From contig CP004371.1 of NCBI GenBank assembly GCA_000597885.1, positions 434,001-498,000 on the forward strand: DNA of 64,000 nucleotides. Reading direction: 5' to 3'. Position numbers and translations under genes: made by a program. How positions within the stretch are numbered: position 1 is the stretch's first letter; the number at the start of each line of letters is the position of its first letter. A model generated the notes under the pieces. That model was not told where the DNA came from. It made no database searches and saw nothing but the letters and a program-made list of their open reading frames with translations. The stretch comes from Flammeovirgaceae bacterium 311. Lineage in GTDB: Bacteria; Bacteroidota; Bacteroidia; Cytophagales; Cyclobacteriaceae. Below are positions 18,197-27,957 of this stretch, one piece after another.

Positions 18197-19486
18197 TTAT
18201 CTGTTATCAACCTGGACATAAGGGCGATGAGTAGCACCTGTATATACCTGACGAGGACGGCCGATTGGTTCACGGTTTTCACGCATTTCCTTCCACTGGG
18301 CGATCCAGCCTGGCAAGCGGCCAAGTGCAAACATCACGGTGAACATTTCAGTAGGAATGCCCATGGCACGGTAAATAATGCCGCTGTAGAAGTCAACATT
18401 TGGATATAGCTTACGCTCGATGAAATAATCATCATTCAGCGCAGCATCCTCGAGTTTTTTAGCGATTTCCAGCACCGGATCATGAATACCCATTTTGGAT
18501 AATACATCATCGGCTGCTTTTTTGATAATTCTGGCACGCGGATCAAAGTTTTTATATACCCGGTGTCCAAAGCCCATAAGGCGGAACGGATCGTTTTTAT
18601 CCTTTGCCTTCTCCAGGTATTTATTGGCATCACCGCCATCAGCCTTGATCTGCTCCAGCATTTCAATCACCGCCTGGTTAGCACCGCCATGCAGCGGTCC
18701 CCACAGCGCGTTGATACCTGCTGATATAGAAGAATAAAGACTTGCCTGCGATGATCCTACAATCCTTACAGTAGAGGTAGAGCAGTTCTGCTCATGGTCG
18801 GCATGCAGAATCAGTAATGTATCCAGTGCTTTTGCCACAACAGGATCCGGGGTATAATCCTCTGCCGGAAGGCAGAACATCATGCGCAGGAAGTTGCTGC
18901 AGTAGTCCATCTTGTTATTGGGATAGATCACTGGGTGGCCCATTTCATTTTTATAGCACCAGGCAGCAAACGTTGGCATTTTAGCCAGTATGCGAATAAT
19001 GCTAAGATTTACCTCATCCCCGCTGCGGTTTGGATCCAGTGAGCGTGGGTAAAAAGCAGTGAGGGTGCAAACCAGCGACGCAAGTACGCCCATGGGGTGG
19101 GCATTGGAGGGGAAGCCATCCAGAATCTTCTTGATGTCTTCGTGCACAAGCGTATGGTAGGTGATATCCTGCTTAAAACTTTCAAATTCCTGTTGCTTGG
19201 GCAGCTCACCATAAATCAGCAGGTAAGCAACCTCAAGAAAAGTGGATTTTTCAGCCAGGTCTTCTATGTTATAGCCTCTATATCGCAGAATTCCCTTTTC
19301 ACCATCTAAAAAAGTAATGGCACTTTTAGTAGCTCCTGTATTTTTATAGCCTGGATCAAGTGTTATCAAGCCACTTTCGGAACGCAGAGTACTGATATCA
19401 ATAGCCCGCTCGTTTTCTGTACCTTCAACAATCGGCAGTTGATAAGTCTGGCCATTATACTGAAGGGTAGCAAAATTATTGGACAT
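18197..19486 (-). CDS. gltA: Citrate synthase
   Basis: Condenses acetyl-CoA and oxaloacetate to citrate at the entry to the TCA cycle. The 429-residue length fits the type II hexameric Gram-negative enzymes. Catalytic-site motifs are LHADHEQNCSTSTVR, LWGPLHGGANQAVIEML, and MGFGHRVYKNFDPRA with the active histidine, plus the catalytic aspartate region NVDFYSGIIYRAMGIP. The N-terminal beta domain (GETYQL-like YNGQTYQLP) is also present. It is monocistronic, with a terminator downstream and about 170 bases of upstream spacer shared divergently with mgtC. Confidence 0.97.
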   Translation of the reverse strand: MSNNFATLQYNGQTYQLPIVEGTENERAIDISTLRSESGLITLDPGYKNTGATKSAITFLDGEKGILRYRGYNIEDLAEKSTFLEVAYLLIYGELPKQQEFESFKQDITYHTLVHEDIKKILDGFPSNAHPMGVLASLVCTLTAFYPRSLDPNRSGDEVNLSIIRILAKMPTFAAWCYKNEMGHPVIYPNNKMDYCSNFLRMMFCLPAEDYTPDPVVAKALDTLLILHADHEQNCSTSTVRIVGSSQASLYSSISAGINALWGPLHGGANQAVIEMLEQIKADGGDANKYLEKAKDKNDPFRLMGFGHRVYKNFDPRARIIKKAADDVLSKMGIHDPVLEIAKKLEDAALNDDYFIERKLYPNVDFYSGIIYRAMGIPTEMFTVMFALGRLPGWIAQWKEMRENREPIGRPRQVYTGATHRPYVQVDNR

Positions 19487-19656
19487 GCCTAAGTATAGTT
19501 TTGGTTGTATACTACGTAAAATTTACGGTAGCGAATATAATACAAAATCCGGGGAAGACGAATCTGTTTAACATAATGGCCAAAAAATGTAATCTTTTTA
19601 CAATATTATCAAACTGACCGCTCCTACAGAGGTTATATGGGACGAACAGAGTAGGT

Positions 19657-20115
19657 ATGATTGAGGAGCTTTATCAATTCATAAATGTGGTTGTTGCAGC
19701 CATTCTTACCGGATTTATAGGCTGGGAACGCGAGCAGCGTAATATGCCTGCAGGCCTTCGCACCAATATGATTGTTGGGGTAAGCTCGGCCCTGCTGGTA
19801 ATCCTGGGACACATGATGGTGGGGTACTATGACAGAGTGGATGCGGGGGCTGATTTACAGTATGATCCATTGCGGGTGGTGCAGGCCATCATCGTAGGGG
19901 TAGGTTTTATTGGTGGAGGTACTATATTAAAGGTACCCGAAAAAGAAAAGATCCGCTACCTCACCAGTGCTGCCACCATTCTTATTTCAGCAGGGATTGG
20001 AATTGCAGTTGCCCTTGAACGCTATGTACTATCAGTATTGGTCGTGGGGCTGATCCTGGTCGTCAATTACGGGATCCGCAAATGGGAAAACCATACCGGC
20101 AAGTCATCTGACTGA
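19657..20115 (+). CDS. MgtC/SapB-family membrane protein
   Basis: A 152-residue inner-membrane protein with four to five hydrophobic helices. The MgtC N-terminal domain is evident from LTGFIGWEREQRNMPAGLRTNM and VGFIGGGTILK. It lacks the C-terminal ACT-like domain of Salmonella MgtC and so belongs to the short SapB-like group. Related proteins affect magnesium homeostasis or ATP synthase activity, but no function can be assigned here. It is divergent from gltA and lies just before the polysaccharide locus, without an obvious role in it. Confidence 0.9.
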   Translation: MIEELYQFINVVVAAILTGFIGWEREQRNMPAGLRTNMIVGVSSALLVILGHMMVGYYDRVDAGADLQYDPLRVVQAIIVGVGFIGGGTILKVPEKEKIRYLTSAATILISAGIGIAVALERYVLSVLVVGLILVVNYGIRKWENHTGKSSD

Positions 20116-20161
20116 TTGAGCTGTAAATTCACCCAATCCCCTTGTGACAGGATTTCCTTAT

Positions 20162-20193
20162 ATTGGGACGTAGGTTAATTTAGTTTATATTTG
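20162..20193 (+). promoter_or_regulatory. Bacteroidota-type promoter of the polysaccharide locus
   Basis: ATTG at 20162-20165 and TATATTTG at 20186-20193 are 20 bases apart, matching -33 TTG and -7 TAnnTTTG. A start of transcription near 20200 would leave a leader of about 12 bases before the ATG at 20212. Confidence 0.72.
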
Positions 20194-20211
20194 CAGCTTA
20201 AGCCATTTAAG

Positions 20212-21000
20212 ATGCTATCAAGGATTGTAGTGTTTGCTCTTTTACTGGGAGGAATGCTATTTACAGCCTGTGTCCCGGTACGCAAGCAAACCTATCTGCA
20301 GGAACGTCAGAACGAGTTACAGCATTATCCAAAAGATACTGTTGTAAAGCGTTTTACCGCAGAAGAATATACATACAGATTACGGGCAGGCGATGTGGTT
20401 TCTGTTCGTATCACCAGCCTTACCCCGGAGCAGTGGGACTTCTTTCAAAAGAGCAATCCGGGAGGCGCACAGAACGGACAGCAGGATCCGTTGCTATCAG
20501 GCTATGTTATTTCCCCCGAAGGTGCCATCCAACTGCCGGTCGTAGGTGCTGTTACCATAGCCGGCTTATCGATCATAGAAGCCAATCAGCATCTGCAGCA
20601 GCAGGTAGAGCAATACCTTAAAAACCCTACAGTTCACATCAAGCTGCTCAATTTTAACTATACCTTATTAGGTGAGGTAAACTCCCAGGGCACCTTCAAC
20701 ACCTACGACCCAAGGATGAACATACTCCAGGCCGTAGGTAGGGCAGGGGGCTTAACAGAGTTCGCAGACAGGGCCAATGTAAAGATCGTTCGCAAAATGG
20801 GCGAAGAAGTAGAGATTGCCTTCGTGAACCTCCTGGACGATGATGTGATCACCTCCCCCTACTTCTACCTCCGCCCTGACGATGTGGTGGTGGTACGTCC
20901 GCTTAAAGTCAAGACCTTTAATAACTTCACTGCCAGGAATATATCGTTGGGTCTTTCCGTGCTTTCTATTCTAAGTATTCTTTATCTAAGAGTAATGTAA
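20212..21000 (+). CDS. Wza-like polysaccharide export outer-membrane lipoprotein
   Basis: A 262-residue lipoprotein of the polysaccharide export family. The signal peptide ends in the lipobox LFTAC (Cys20), followed by the Poly_export domain (YRLRAGDVVSVRITS, then YVISPEGAIQLPVVGAVTIAG) and an SLBB domain (GEVNSQGTFN...RMNILQAVGRAGGL). A final hydrophobic segment, SLGLSVLSILSILYL, is typical of the short Bacteroidota forms, which may form the outer-membrane exit with another protein. The upstream TTG at 20191 lies inside the -7 element and is not the start. It is the first gene of the glycan locus, upstream of gmd and the Wzc-type kinase. Confidence 0.92.
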   Translation: MLSRIVVFALLLGGMLFTACVPVRKQTYLQERQNELQHYPKDTVVKRFTAEEYTYRLRAGDVVSVRITSLTPEQWDFFQKSNPGGAQNGQQDPLLSGYVISPEGAIQLPVVGAVTIAGLSIIEANQHLQQQVEQYLKNPTVHIKLLNFNYTLLGEVNSQGTFNTYDPRMNILQAVGRAGGLTEFADRANVKIVRKMGEEVEIAFVNLLDDDVITSPYFYLRPDDVVVVRPLKVKTFNNFTARNISLGLSVLSILSILYLRVM

Positions 21001-21180
21001 TAGGACACAAATAAATGCTTAAAACTTGAGTGCTCATCAGGATTTTCTAAAGAAAAATGCAGTTATACATTAAACAGTACATCAGCCCTACATTCTAGGT
21101 ATCAAATGGTTATGATTAAAAGAAGAAGCTTTAAATTTAGCTTTTAATTGTACTTCCACAGGCGGGACAGATAATAATAG

Positions 21181-22290
21181 ATGAAAACAGCACTCATTAC
21201 AGGTATAACAGGACAGGACGGCTCCTATTTAGCAGAACTATTGCTTGAGAAAGGCTATATGGTGCATGGCATCAAACGCCGTTCTTCCCTTTTCAATACC
21301 GATAGGATAGATCATCTCTACCAGGATCCACACGAAAGAAATGTAAGGCTTAAGCTACATTATGGTGACCTGACGGATTCAACTAACCTGATCCGCATCA
21401 TCCAGGAAGTACAGCCGGATGAAATCTATAACCTGGCTGCCATGAGCCATGTACAGGTAAGCTTTGATACCCCCGAATATACCGGCAATGCCGATGGACT
21501 GGGAACTTTGAGAATCCTTGAGGCAGTACGCCTGCTTGGACTCTCTGAAAAAACTAAGATCTACCAGGCCTCTACTTCAGAACTCTATGGCAAAGTACAG
21601 GAAGTGCCACAGTCAGAACGCACACCTTTCTACCCCCGTTCTCCCTATGCGGTTGCTAAAATGTATGCCTATTGGATAACAGTTAACTACCGTGAAGCCT
21701 ATAATATGTATGCCTGCAATGGCATCCTGTTCAACCATGAATCACCTGTACGGGGAGAAACTTTTGTCACCCGTAAAATCACCAGGGCCGCTGCCAGAAT
21801 TGCTCTCGGCGCACAGGATAAATTATTTCTGGGTAACCTGGATGCCAAGCGCGACTGGGGTCATGCCAAAGACTATGTAGAGGCCATGTACCTCATCCTT
21901 CAGCAGGAAAAGCCGGAAGATTACGTGATCGCCACAGGCAGAACCACCTCAGTACGGGACTTTGTACGCATGACCTTTGCAGAACTGGGTGTATCTTTGC
22001 ATTTCAAAGGCAAAGGCGTGGAGGAGCGGGGATACATATCCAGCACCGACGGACGTTATAAATTACCTGCAGGAAAGGAGGTCGTATGCATCGACCCCCG
22101 CTATTTCCGTCCAACAGAGGTAGACCTGCTCATTGGTGACCCCACCAAAGCAAAAAAGCAGCTGGGCTGGGAACCAAATCACTCACTGCAGGATTTGGTG
22201 AAAGACATGGTAAACTCCGACATGGAGCTCATGAAGAAAGACGAACACCTGGTCAACAGCGGGTTCAAAACATTTAATTACTACGAGTAA
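21181..22290 (+). CDS. gmd: GDP-mannose 4,6-dehydratase
   Basis: Converts GDP-D-mannose to GDP-4-keto-6-deoxy-D-mannose, precursor of fucose, rhamnose or perosamine. The 369-residue short-chain dehydrogenase has the NADP-binding [19 protein letters not shown] near residues 7-25, LHYGDLTDS, the [12 protein letters not shown] block and the catalytic STSELYGK and [15 protein letters not shown] (Tyr-x3-Lys) motifs. [18 protein letters not shown] is diagnostic for Gmd. Its stop is eight bases before the kinase gene. No GDP-fucose synthase, Rmd or perosamine synthetase is in this window, so the final sugar is not determined. Confidence 0.97.
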   Translation: MKTALITGITGQDGSYLAELLLEKGYMVHGIKRRSSLFNTDRIDHLYQDPHERNVRLKLHYGDLTDSTNLIRIIQEVQPDEIYNLAAMSHVQVSFDTPEYTGNADGLGTLRILEAVRLLGLSEKTKIYQASTSELYGKVQEVPQSERTPFYPRSPYAVAKMYAYWITVNYREAYNMYACNGILFNHESPVRGETFVTRKITRAAARIALGAQDKLFLGNLDAKRDWGHAKDYVEAMYLILQQEKPEDYVIATGRTTSVRDFVRMTFAELGVSLHFKGKGVEERGYISSTDGRYKLPAGKEVVCIDPRYFRPTEVDLLIGDPTKAKKQLGWEPNHSLQDLVKDMVNSDMELMKKDEHLVNSGFKTFNYYE

Positions 22291-22298
22291 CAACATCA

Positions 22299-24701
22299 GT
22301 GGCTCAACAGCAGACTCCAGGAAACAGCGCAGGGCAGCAGCTTGATTATAAGCGATACCTTTTACTAGTATTACGCTACTGGTATGTGGTGCTGATCAGT
22401 CTGTTCCTGTTCCTGGGATGGGCTTATTATAAAAATAAGTATTCCCCCAGGACCTACCAGGTGGCCATGACCATGCTCATCAAGGAGAACCAGGGCCAGG
22501 AGAATTCTGCGGCCATGCTGTTCAGCAATTCTCTGATCAAACCAAACATTAACTATTACAACGAGCCCTACCTGTTAAAAGCAGATCCGCTGATCGGGCA
22601 GGTGGTGCAAAAGCTGGGATTCACAACCAGTTACTATCTACAGGGGAATATTAAAACCACTGAAATTTACCCGGGACTTCCACTGGAATTTACCCCTGAT
22701 ACCACAAATGGCGCTTCACTTCCCTACGGCAGTACTTTTTGGATTCAGGTACTCAACAGCCGTCAGTTTCAGATAAAAGTCTATGTTGAAGATGAACCTT
22801 TATTTTCCAGTGCAGAACCTGTTTACGAGTTTGGAGAGTCGATTCAGCTAAGGGATCAAATTATTCAGGTAACTAAGAAGCCAGGTTTCACGAATTCGGA
22901 AGCATTCAAACAGGCTTATATTGTTCGCTTTGACCATCCAGGTAGTGTAGCAGCAGCCTATGTTTCTAAGCTTAATATTAAATGGGTCGAACAGGGAGCC
23001 GCGGTATTATCCCTAAGTACCATTGGTGAGATTCCAGAAAAAGAAATACGCTTTCTGCAGGCCTTGTCTCAAACCTATATTGAAAAGGACCTCACCAGGA
23101 AAAACCAAAATGCTTCCAATACCATCGGATTTATATCCGATCAGCTAATGCAAATTGGCGATTCGCTGGATCTCATTGAGCGGAGGCTGCAAAACTTTAA
23201 GCAGGAAAATATTGGTGTAGGGCTAGGCGATCGTGCCAATGTACTATTCTCCAAACTTCAGGGCCTTGAGCAGGAAAAGAATATGACTGTACTCAGGGAG
23301 CGGTATTTTGATTATATCAGCGATCATATCTCCAGGGGGCTTGAAACAACAGATTTGATTGTACCCTCCTCTTTGGACATTGGTGATCCTGTCCTCAACA
23401 GTTTGATCAGCCAGTTGGTAAATCTGCAGCTACAAAAAGAAGAGCTTAAGAGAAGTACCCAGGCATCCAACCCTATCCTCATCACCCTCGATGAACGTAT
23501 CAGCGATCTAAAGCAGAACCTGCTGAAAAGTATTGAAGCCCAGCGGGGTAGCATCGATATCTCCCGCAAATCTATCAACAGGGAGATTAATTTAGTAGAA
23601 CGAGACATCAGGCAGCTGCCAAGGTCAGAGCGTGAATTCATTAACATCCAGCGGGTATATAAGCTTAGTGAGAGCTTATACAATTACCTGCTGGAAAAGC
23701 GTGCCGAAGCAAGTATCACCAAGGCCTCTGCTACCTCTGATATCTCCATCGTGAATCCACCCAAGCAGGTGAGTGGCGCCATCACACCAGATGTGAAGGG
23801 TAATTACACAAAATCAGTCATGCTGGGTCTGGGCCTCCCGTTGGGGCTCCTTTTTCTGTTGTTTTATTTCAACAACAGGGTCCAGTCAAAAGAGGATCTG
23901 GCAAAATATACCTCCATTCCGCTCTTAGGAATGGTGGGTCATAATCCGGCCAATAACAATTTGATTGTTACTACAAAGCCAAAATCTGCCATTTCAGAAT
24001 CGTTCAGAGGAATAAGGTCTAATCTTAACTTCTTCACCTCCTCCACAGCTGCTGGTAATAACGGCAAAATATTTCTCCTGACTTCTTCCATCAGTGGCGA
24101 AGGTAAAACCTTTTGCTCCATCAACCTGGCATCTGTTTTTACCTATAGCGGGTTAAAAACCGTAATTGTGGGTGCGGACATGCGCAAGCCAAAAATATTT
24201 CAGGACTTCAAGCTGACAAATGATGTTGGATTGAGTAACTACCTGGCCGGAGTCAGCAAATTTCAGGAGATCATTCAGCCAACCCATATCCAAAATCTAT
24301 ATGTTATTTCCGGAGGCATCATACCTCCTAACCCGGCAGAACTCCTGCAGGGAGAGAGAATGGCTGCACTGATACAGCAACTAAGGAGTGAGTTTGATAT
24401 CGTGATCATCGATAGTCCACCCCATGGGTTGGTAACAGACTCCCTGTTGCTAATGCCTGCTGTGGATCATACAATTTTTGTGGTGCGCCAGAATTACACC
24501 ACCACCACCTTATTGAAGAATGTAGAAGCTGATTATGCCAGCGGCCGCTTAAAAAACATAAGTATTCTGCTAAACGATGTAAAGACATCCAAGCATGGGT
24601 ATGGATATGGGTACGGCTATGGATATGGATATTACGAAGAAGATGAAGACAACACTAGAAAAAGAGGCCTTGCCAGCTTATTCAGCTCAAGATCAAAATA
24701 A
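22299..24701 (+). CDS. Wzc-type polysaccharide co-polymerase and tyrosine autokinase
   Basis: An 800-residue inner-membrane protein that controls chain length and export of surface polysaccharide and autophosphorylates on tyrosine. The Wzz domain has membrane segments at about 20-42 and 505-525 with a long coiled-coil periplasmic part between. The cytoplasmic BY-kinase has Walker A SSISGEGKTFCSIN (about 596), Walker A' GADMRKPK (about 625) and Walker B IVIIDSPPHG (about 700). The C-terminal tyrosine cluster is an unusually regular Gly-Tyr run (GYGYGYGYGYGYYEEDED, about 767-785). The GTG at 22299 is the likely start, since the next ATG would remove the first membrane segment. Confidence 0.94.
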   Translation: MAQQQTPGNSAGQQLDYKRYLLLVLRYWYVVLISLFLFLGWAYYKNKYSPRTYQVAMTMLIKENQGQENSAAMLFSNSLIKPNINYYNEPYLLKADPLIGQVVQKLGFTTSYYLQGNIKTTEIYPGLPLEFTPDTTNGASLPYGSTFWIQVLNSRQFQIKVYVEDEPLFSSAEPVYEFGESIQLRDQIIQVTKKPGFTNSEAFKQAYIVRFDHPGSVAAAYVSKLNIKWVEQGAAVLSLSTIGEIPEKEIRFLQALSQTYIEKDLTRKNQNASNTIGFISDQLMQIGDSLDLIERRLQNFKQENIGVGLGDRANVLFSKLQGLEQEKNMTVLRERYFDYISDHISRGLETTDLIVPSSLDIGDPVLNSLISQLVNLQLQKEELKRSTQASNPILITLDERISDLKQNLLKSIEAQRGSIDISRKSINREINLVERDIRQLPRSEREFINIQRVYKLSESLYNYLLEKRAEASITKASATSDISIVNPPKQVSGAITPDVKGNYTKSVMLGLGLPLGLLFLLFYFNNRVQSKEDLAKYTSIPLLGMVGHNPANNNLIVTTKPKSAISESFRGIRSNLNFFTSSTAAGNNGKIFLLTSSISGEGKTFCSINLASVFTYSGLKTVIVGADMRKPKIFQDFKLTNDVGLSNYLAGVSKFQEIIQPTHIQNLYVISGGIIPPNPAELLQGERMAALIQQLRSEFDIVIIDSPPHGLVTDSLLLMPAVDHTIFVVRQNYTTTTLLKNVEADYASGRLKNISILLNDVKTSKHGYGYGYGYGYGYYEEDEDNTRKRGLASLFSSRSK

Positions 24702-25563
24702 TCAACAAAACAGCCAACTTCAGGAGGAGGACTGGACGCTGATCATACGGCCGCAGTCTAGCCTGTTTGACCTGCAGCTGGCAGAGGTATGGCGGTATCG
24801 CGACCTGATGCTGCTTTTTGTACGAAGGGACTTTGTAACTTTCTACAAGCAGACTATCCTGGGGCCCCTATGGTTTTTCCTGCAGCCTATACTTACCACC
24901 ATCATCTTTACTTTTGTGTTTGGCAGGGTAGCCAATTTATCTACAGATGGCATTCCGCATGTGGTTTTCTATCTTAGTGGTATCGTGCTGTGGAATTATT
25001 TTGCCGAATGTGTAAATAAAACCTCCGGAACTTTCACGCAAAATGCCAACCTGTTTGGTAAGGTTTACTTTCCACGCATTGTATTGCCTCTTTCCATCGT
25101 CATGAGCAATTTATTGCGCCTGGGTGTCCAATTGCTGCTCTTCATCGGGGTGTGGGTTTACTTTTTTGCAAAAGGTGCTGAGGTAGCCATCAATGCCCAT
25201 GCGCTGTTATTCCCTGTTCTGATCCTGATCATGGCGGCACTGGGTTTAGGACTGGGCATGATCATCTCCTCGATGACCACAAAATACCGTGACCTTACTT
25301 TTCTAATCACCTTTGGCGTACAGCTGGCCATGTATGCCTCGCCTGTGATCTATCCTATCTCTTCGCTGGATGGCGATATCAGGATGCTCATCATGGCAAA
25401 CCCCATGACTGCTATCATTGAGACTTTCCGCTACGGGTTCCTGGGTGAGGGTACTTTTAGCTGGGCTTTGCTTGGTTATAGTGCTGGGTTTAGTATTGTG
25501 GCTCTCTATATAGGAACGATCATCTTCAATAAAGTGCAAAGATCCTTTATGGATACCGTTTAG
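24643..25563 (+). CDS. Wzm-type polysaccharide ABC transporter permease
   Basis: Inner-membrane permease that, with a Wzt ATPase, moves a lipid-linked glycan across the membrane. From the ATG at 24643 it has 306 residues: a polar N-terminal tail, the amphipathic block LAEVWRYRDLMLLFVRRDF, then six membrane segments of the ABC-2 type with GPLWFFLQPILTTIIF and the usual YASPVIYPIS motif near the C-terminus. The frame overlaps the end of the Wzc gene by 59 bases; an ATG at 24595 would extend the overlap through the Gly-Tyr coding repeat and is less likely. The Wzt gene follows after 10 bases. Confidence 0.92.
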   Translation: MKTTLEKEALPAYSAQDQNNQQNSQLQEEDWTLIIRPQSSLFDLQLAEVWRYRDLMLLFVRRDFVTFYKQTILGPLWFFLQPILTTIIFTFVFGRVANLSTDGIPHVVFYLSGIVLWNYFAECVNKTSGTFTQNANLFGKVYFPRIVLPLSIVMSNLLRLGVQLLLFIGVWVYFFAKGAEVAINAHALLFPVLILIMAALGLGLGMIISSMTTKYRDLTFLITFGVQLAMYASPVIYPISSLDGDIRMLIMANPMTAIIETFRYGFLGEGTFSWALLGYSAGFSIVALYIGTIIFNKVQRSFMDTV

Positions 25564-25573
25564 ATATACCCTG

Positions 25574-26860
25574 ATGTCTGATACCGTAATTAAGGTAGAA
25601 AATCTCTCCAAGCAGTATCGATTGGGGGTGGTTGGAACCGGTACTTTATCTCACGACCTTAGTCGTTGGTGGCATGGATTAAGAGGAAAAGAAGATCCTT
25701 ATCACATCATCGATGAAACAAACGACATATCTAGCAAAGGGAGAAGTACAAACGTTTGGGCATTAAGAGATATAAATTTTGATGTCAAAAAGGGTGAAAT
25801 TCTTGGTGTCATAGGCAAAAATGGAGCCGGTAAATCAACTTTATTAAAAATATTAAGCCGGGTAACAGCTCCTACTAAGGGTACTGTCAAAGCAAAAGGA
25901 AGAATAGCCTCTCTTTTGGACGTTGGTACAGGTTTTCATCCGGAGCTAAGCGGGAGAGAGAACGTTTTTCTGAATGGCACCATCTTAGGCATGACCCGTG
26001 CAGAAATAAAAAACAAGCTGGATGAGATTGTTGAGTTCAGTGGTACACTACGATATATTGATACTCCGGTTAAACGGTACAGTACAGGCATGCGTGTTCG
26101 TTTAGCCTTTGCTGTGGCTGCACATTTAGAATCTGAAATTCTTATTGTAGATGAGGTGTTGGCTGTGGGCGACGCCGAATTTCAAAAAAAAGCATTAGGC
26201 AAAATGCATGGTGTTGCAAAAGATAGTGGCAGAACTATACTTTTTGTGAGTCACAATATGGCTGCTATCAAAACTCTTTGTAACAAAGGCATTCTGTTAA
26301 AAAATGGTCTTATAGATTTTAGAGGCAGTACCAGAGCTTGCATTCAAGAATATCTGGCACAGAATATAGCTGAGTATTCACTACATGAGTTAGAAGGAAA
26401 TATTAGCAGAAGCGGTAATGGAAAAGTAAAATTCATTGCTTTTCATCTGGAAAATGAATCCGGAGATCTGATCAATTATGTACTAACAGGTGAGACTATT
26501 GCTTTAGTCTTCAAAATAAAGGTGGCTGATAGATCTATAAAAATGATTGATATAGGCTTTTCACTGCACAACCATTACAATGAAAGACTCTGCTTCTTGT
26601 ATAGTTCTTTTCAGAATACACTATTCTCAGCCGATGAAGGGGAAACGCTTGAAATCAGGTGTTTCATTAAGGACTTTCCTTTTACAGGAAGAAAGTTGGT
26701 TGTAAGAGGAAGGATTGAGGCAGATGGCTCTGAAGCTGACTGGCCTAAAGTAAACCTCGGGACTATTGATGTTGAACCAGGTGACTTTTATGGAACAGGT
26801 AAAATAAATGATAGCAAAGATCCATTCCTGATAAAAGGAACCTGGGATATCGTGAAATAG
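25574..26860 (+). CDS. Wzt-type polysaccharide ABC transporter ATPase, copy 1
   Basis: A 428-residue ATPase that powers the Wzm permease. The nucleotide-binding domain has Walker A GKNGAGKST, the Bacteroidota-type insert before it (WWHGLRGKEDPY), the signature region RYSTGMRVRLAFA, Walker B ILIVDEVLAVGD and the switch histidine in FVSHNM. From about residue 265 a beta-rich Wzt C-terminal domain follows (LTGETIALVFKIKV...), which in Wzt proteins recognises the modified end of the exported chain. It ends with DFYGTGKINDSKDP. A paralogue at 30568 has a closely similar ATPase half and a different C-terminal half. Confidence 0.94.
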   Translation: MSDTVIKVENLSKQYRLGVVGTGTLSHDLSRWWHGLRGKEDPYHIIDETNDISSKGRSTNVWALRDINFDVKKGEILGVIGKNGAGKSTLLKILSRVTAPTKGTVKAKGRIASLLDVGTGFHPELSGRENVFLNGTILGMTRAEIKNKLDEIVEFSGTLRYIDTPVKRYSTGMRVRLAFAVAAHLESEILIVDEVLAVGDAEFQKKALGKMHGVAKDSGRTILFVSHNMAAIKTLCNKGILLKNGLIDFRGSTRACIQEYLAQNIAEYSLHELEGNISRSGNGKVKFIAFHLENESGDLINYVLTGETIALVFKIKVADRSIKMIDIGFSLHNHYNERLCFLYSSFQNTLFSADEGETLEIRCFIKDFPFTGRKLVVRGRIEADGSEADWPKVNLGTIDVEPGDFYGTGKINDSKDPFLIKGTWDIVK

Positions 26861-26946
26861 ATTATTATATCATTATTGGAATAATATTATACTAAGACAG
26901 GATTCATTAAAACATTTTATCTGTACAGCTTTTCATCTCCCTTGGA

Positions 26947-27879
26947 ATGATGACTTTCAAAACTCCGCTACTTTTCCTTGTATTTAATAGGCCAGATACT
27001 ACAGCAGTAGTTTTTCAAAGAATCAGAGTTGCACGACCACTTTTTCTTTTTATTGCAGCAGATGGGCCTAGGAAAGAAGTTACAGGTGAAAGAGAGAAGT
27101 GCGAAGCTGTAAGAGCAATAGTTCAGGAAATAGACTGGCCTTGTGATGTTAGATATTTATTCAGAGAAGAAAATTTAGGTTGTAGCAGTGCTGTAATAAG
27201 CGCCATCAACTGGTTCTTCACACATGTACAGCAGGGCATTATCCTGGAAGATGACTGTAAACCAGAACAAAGTTTTTTTACATTTTGTGAAAGAATGCTG
27301 GATTTTTATGCAAATACGGATCAGGTTAAGATCGTATCAGGTACCAATTACTTTTTCGGGCAATATGCAAATGTAGATGACTATTACTTTACCCATTACT
27401 ATACCATCTGGGGATGGGCCACCTGGAAAAGGGTTTGGGATCAAATTTCGTTTAGCCTGGATGATTATCCAGTGTTGCGGAATTCAAAACAACTCAATTC
27501 ACATTATCTGTATCATCCGAGAATGATACAAATCATCACTGATTTACTCGATCAAAGCTATCAAGGCACTTTGAATGCCTGGGTGCCTTATCTGGTATAC
27601 CATTTCATACAGACACAGGGTTTAGGAATCATGCCACTCAAAAATTTGGTGAGTAACATTGGCAAAGAAGGAACGCATACAGAAGAGGGGGAAAATTTCT
27701 TTTTAGAAATGAAAACCACTGCAATTCATGCAGAGACTTTGATAATGAAAGCTCCACGTTTAGGAAAGAAATATGATCTCATTCAGTACAATAACATTGC
27801 AAACCAAATTTATGGAAAACCTTCGCCGCAGTTATTGTTTAAAATGTTTCTGAAACAGCATATCCTGCGGTTATTTTAG
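26947..27879 (+). CDS. GT2-like nucleotide-sugar glycosyltransferase
   Basis: A 310-residue GT-A type enzyme of the locus. The N-terminus (LLFLVFNRPDTTAVVFQRI) and the block FLFIAADGPRKE are typical of a Bacteroidota family related to GT2 and often labelled hemolysin-like glycosyltransferase. GIILEDDCKPEQSFF supplies the acidic metal-binding residues. WGWATWKRVWDQI is also characteristic of that family. No signal peptide or membrane segment is present. The sugar donor and acceptor cannot be inferred. It lies 86 bases after the Wzt gene. Confidence 0.85.
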   Translation: MMTFKTPLLFLVFNRPDTTAVVFQRIRVARPLFLFIAADGPRKEVTGEREKCEAVRAIVQEIDWPCDVRYLFREENLGCSSAVISAINWFFTHVQQGIILEDDCKPEQSFFTFCERMLDFYANTDQVKIVSGTNYFFGQYANVDDYYFTHYYTIWGWATWKRVWDQISFSLDDYPVLRNSKQLNSHYLYHPRMIQIITDLLDQSYQGTLNAWVPYLVYHFIQTQGLGIMPLKNLVSNIGKEGTHTEEGENFFLEMKTTAIHAETLIMKAPRLGKKYDLIQYNNIANQIYGKPSPQLLFKMFLKQHILRLF

Positions 27880-27957
27880 CACTGTATAATTTGCTTGATT
27901 GATGCCGAGATTTAATGTAAAAGTGTATAAGATTAGCACATATTCAGGGTTCCAATC

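Noticed and set aside
20191-20211. TTG at 20191 as start of the Wza-like gene.
   Set aside because: It lies inside the promoter -7 element TATATTTG, and the lipoprotein signal begins naturally at the ATG at 20212.
24597-24640. GGNTAT tandem sequence as a CRISPR-like or non-coding microsatellite.
   Set aside because: It is in frame inside the kinase gene and encodes its Gly-Tyr tail; it has no spacers.
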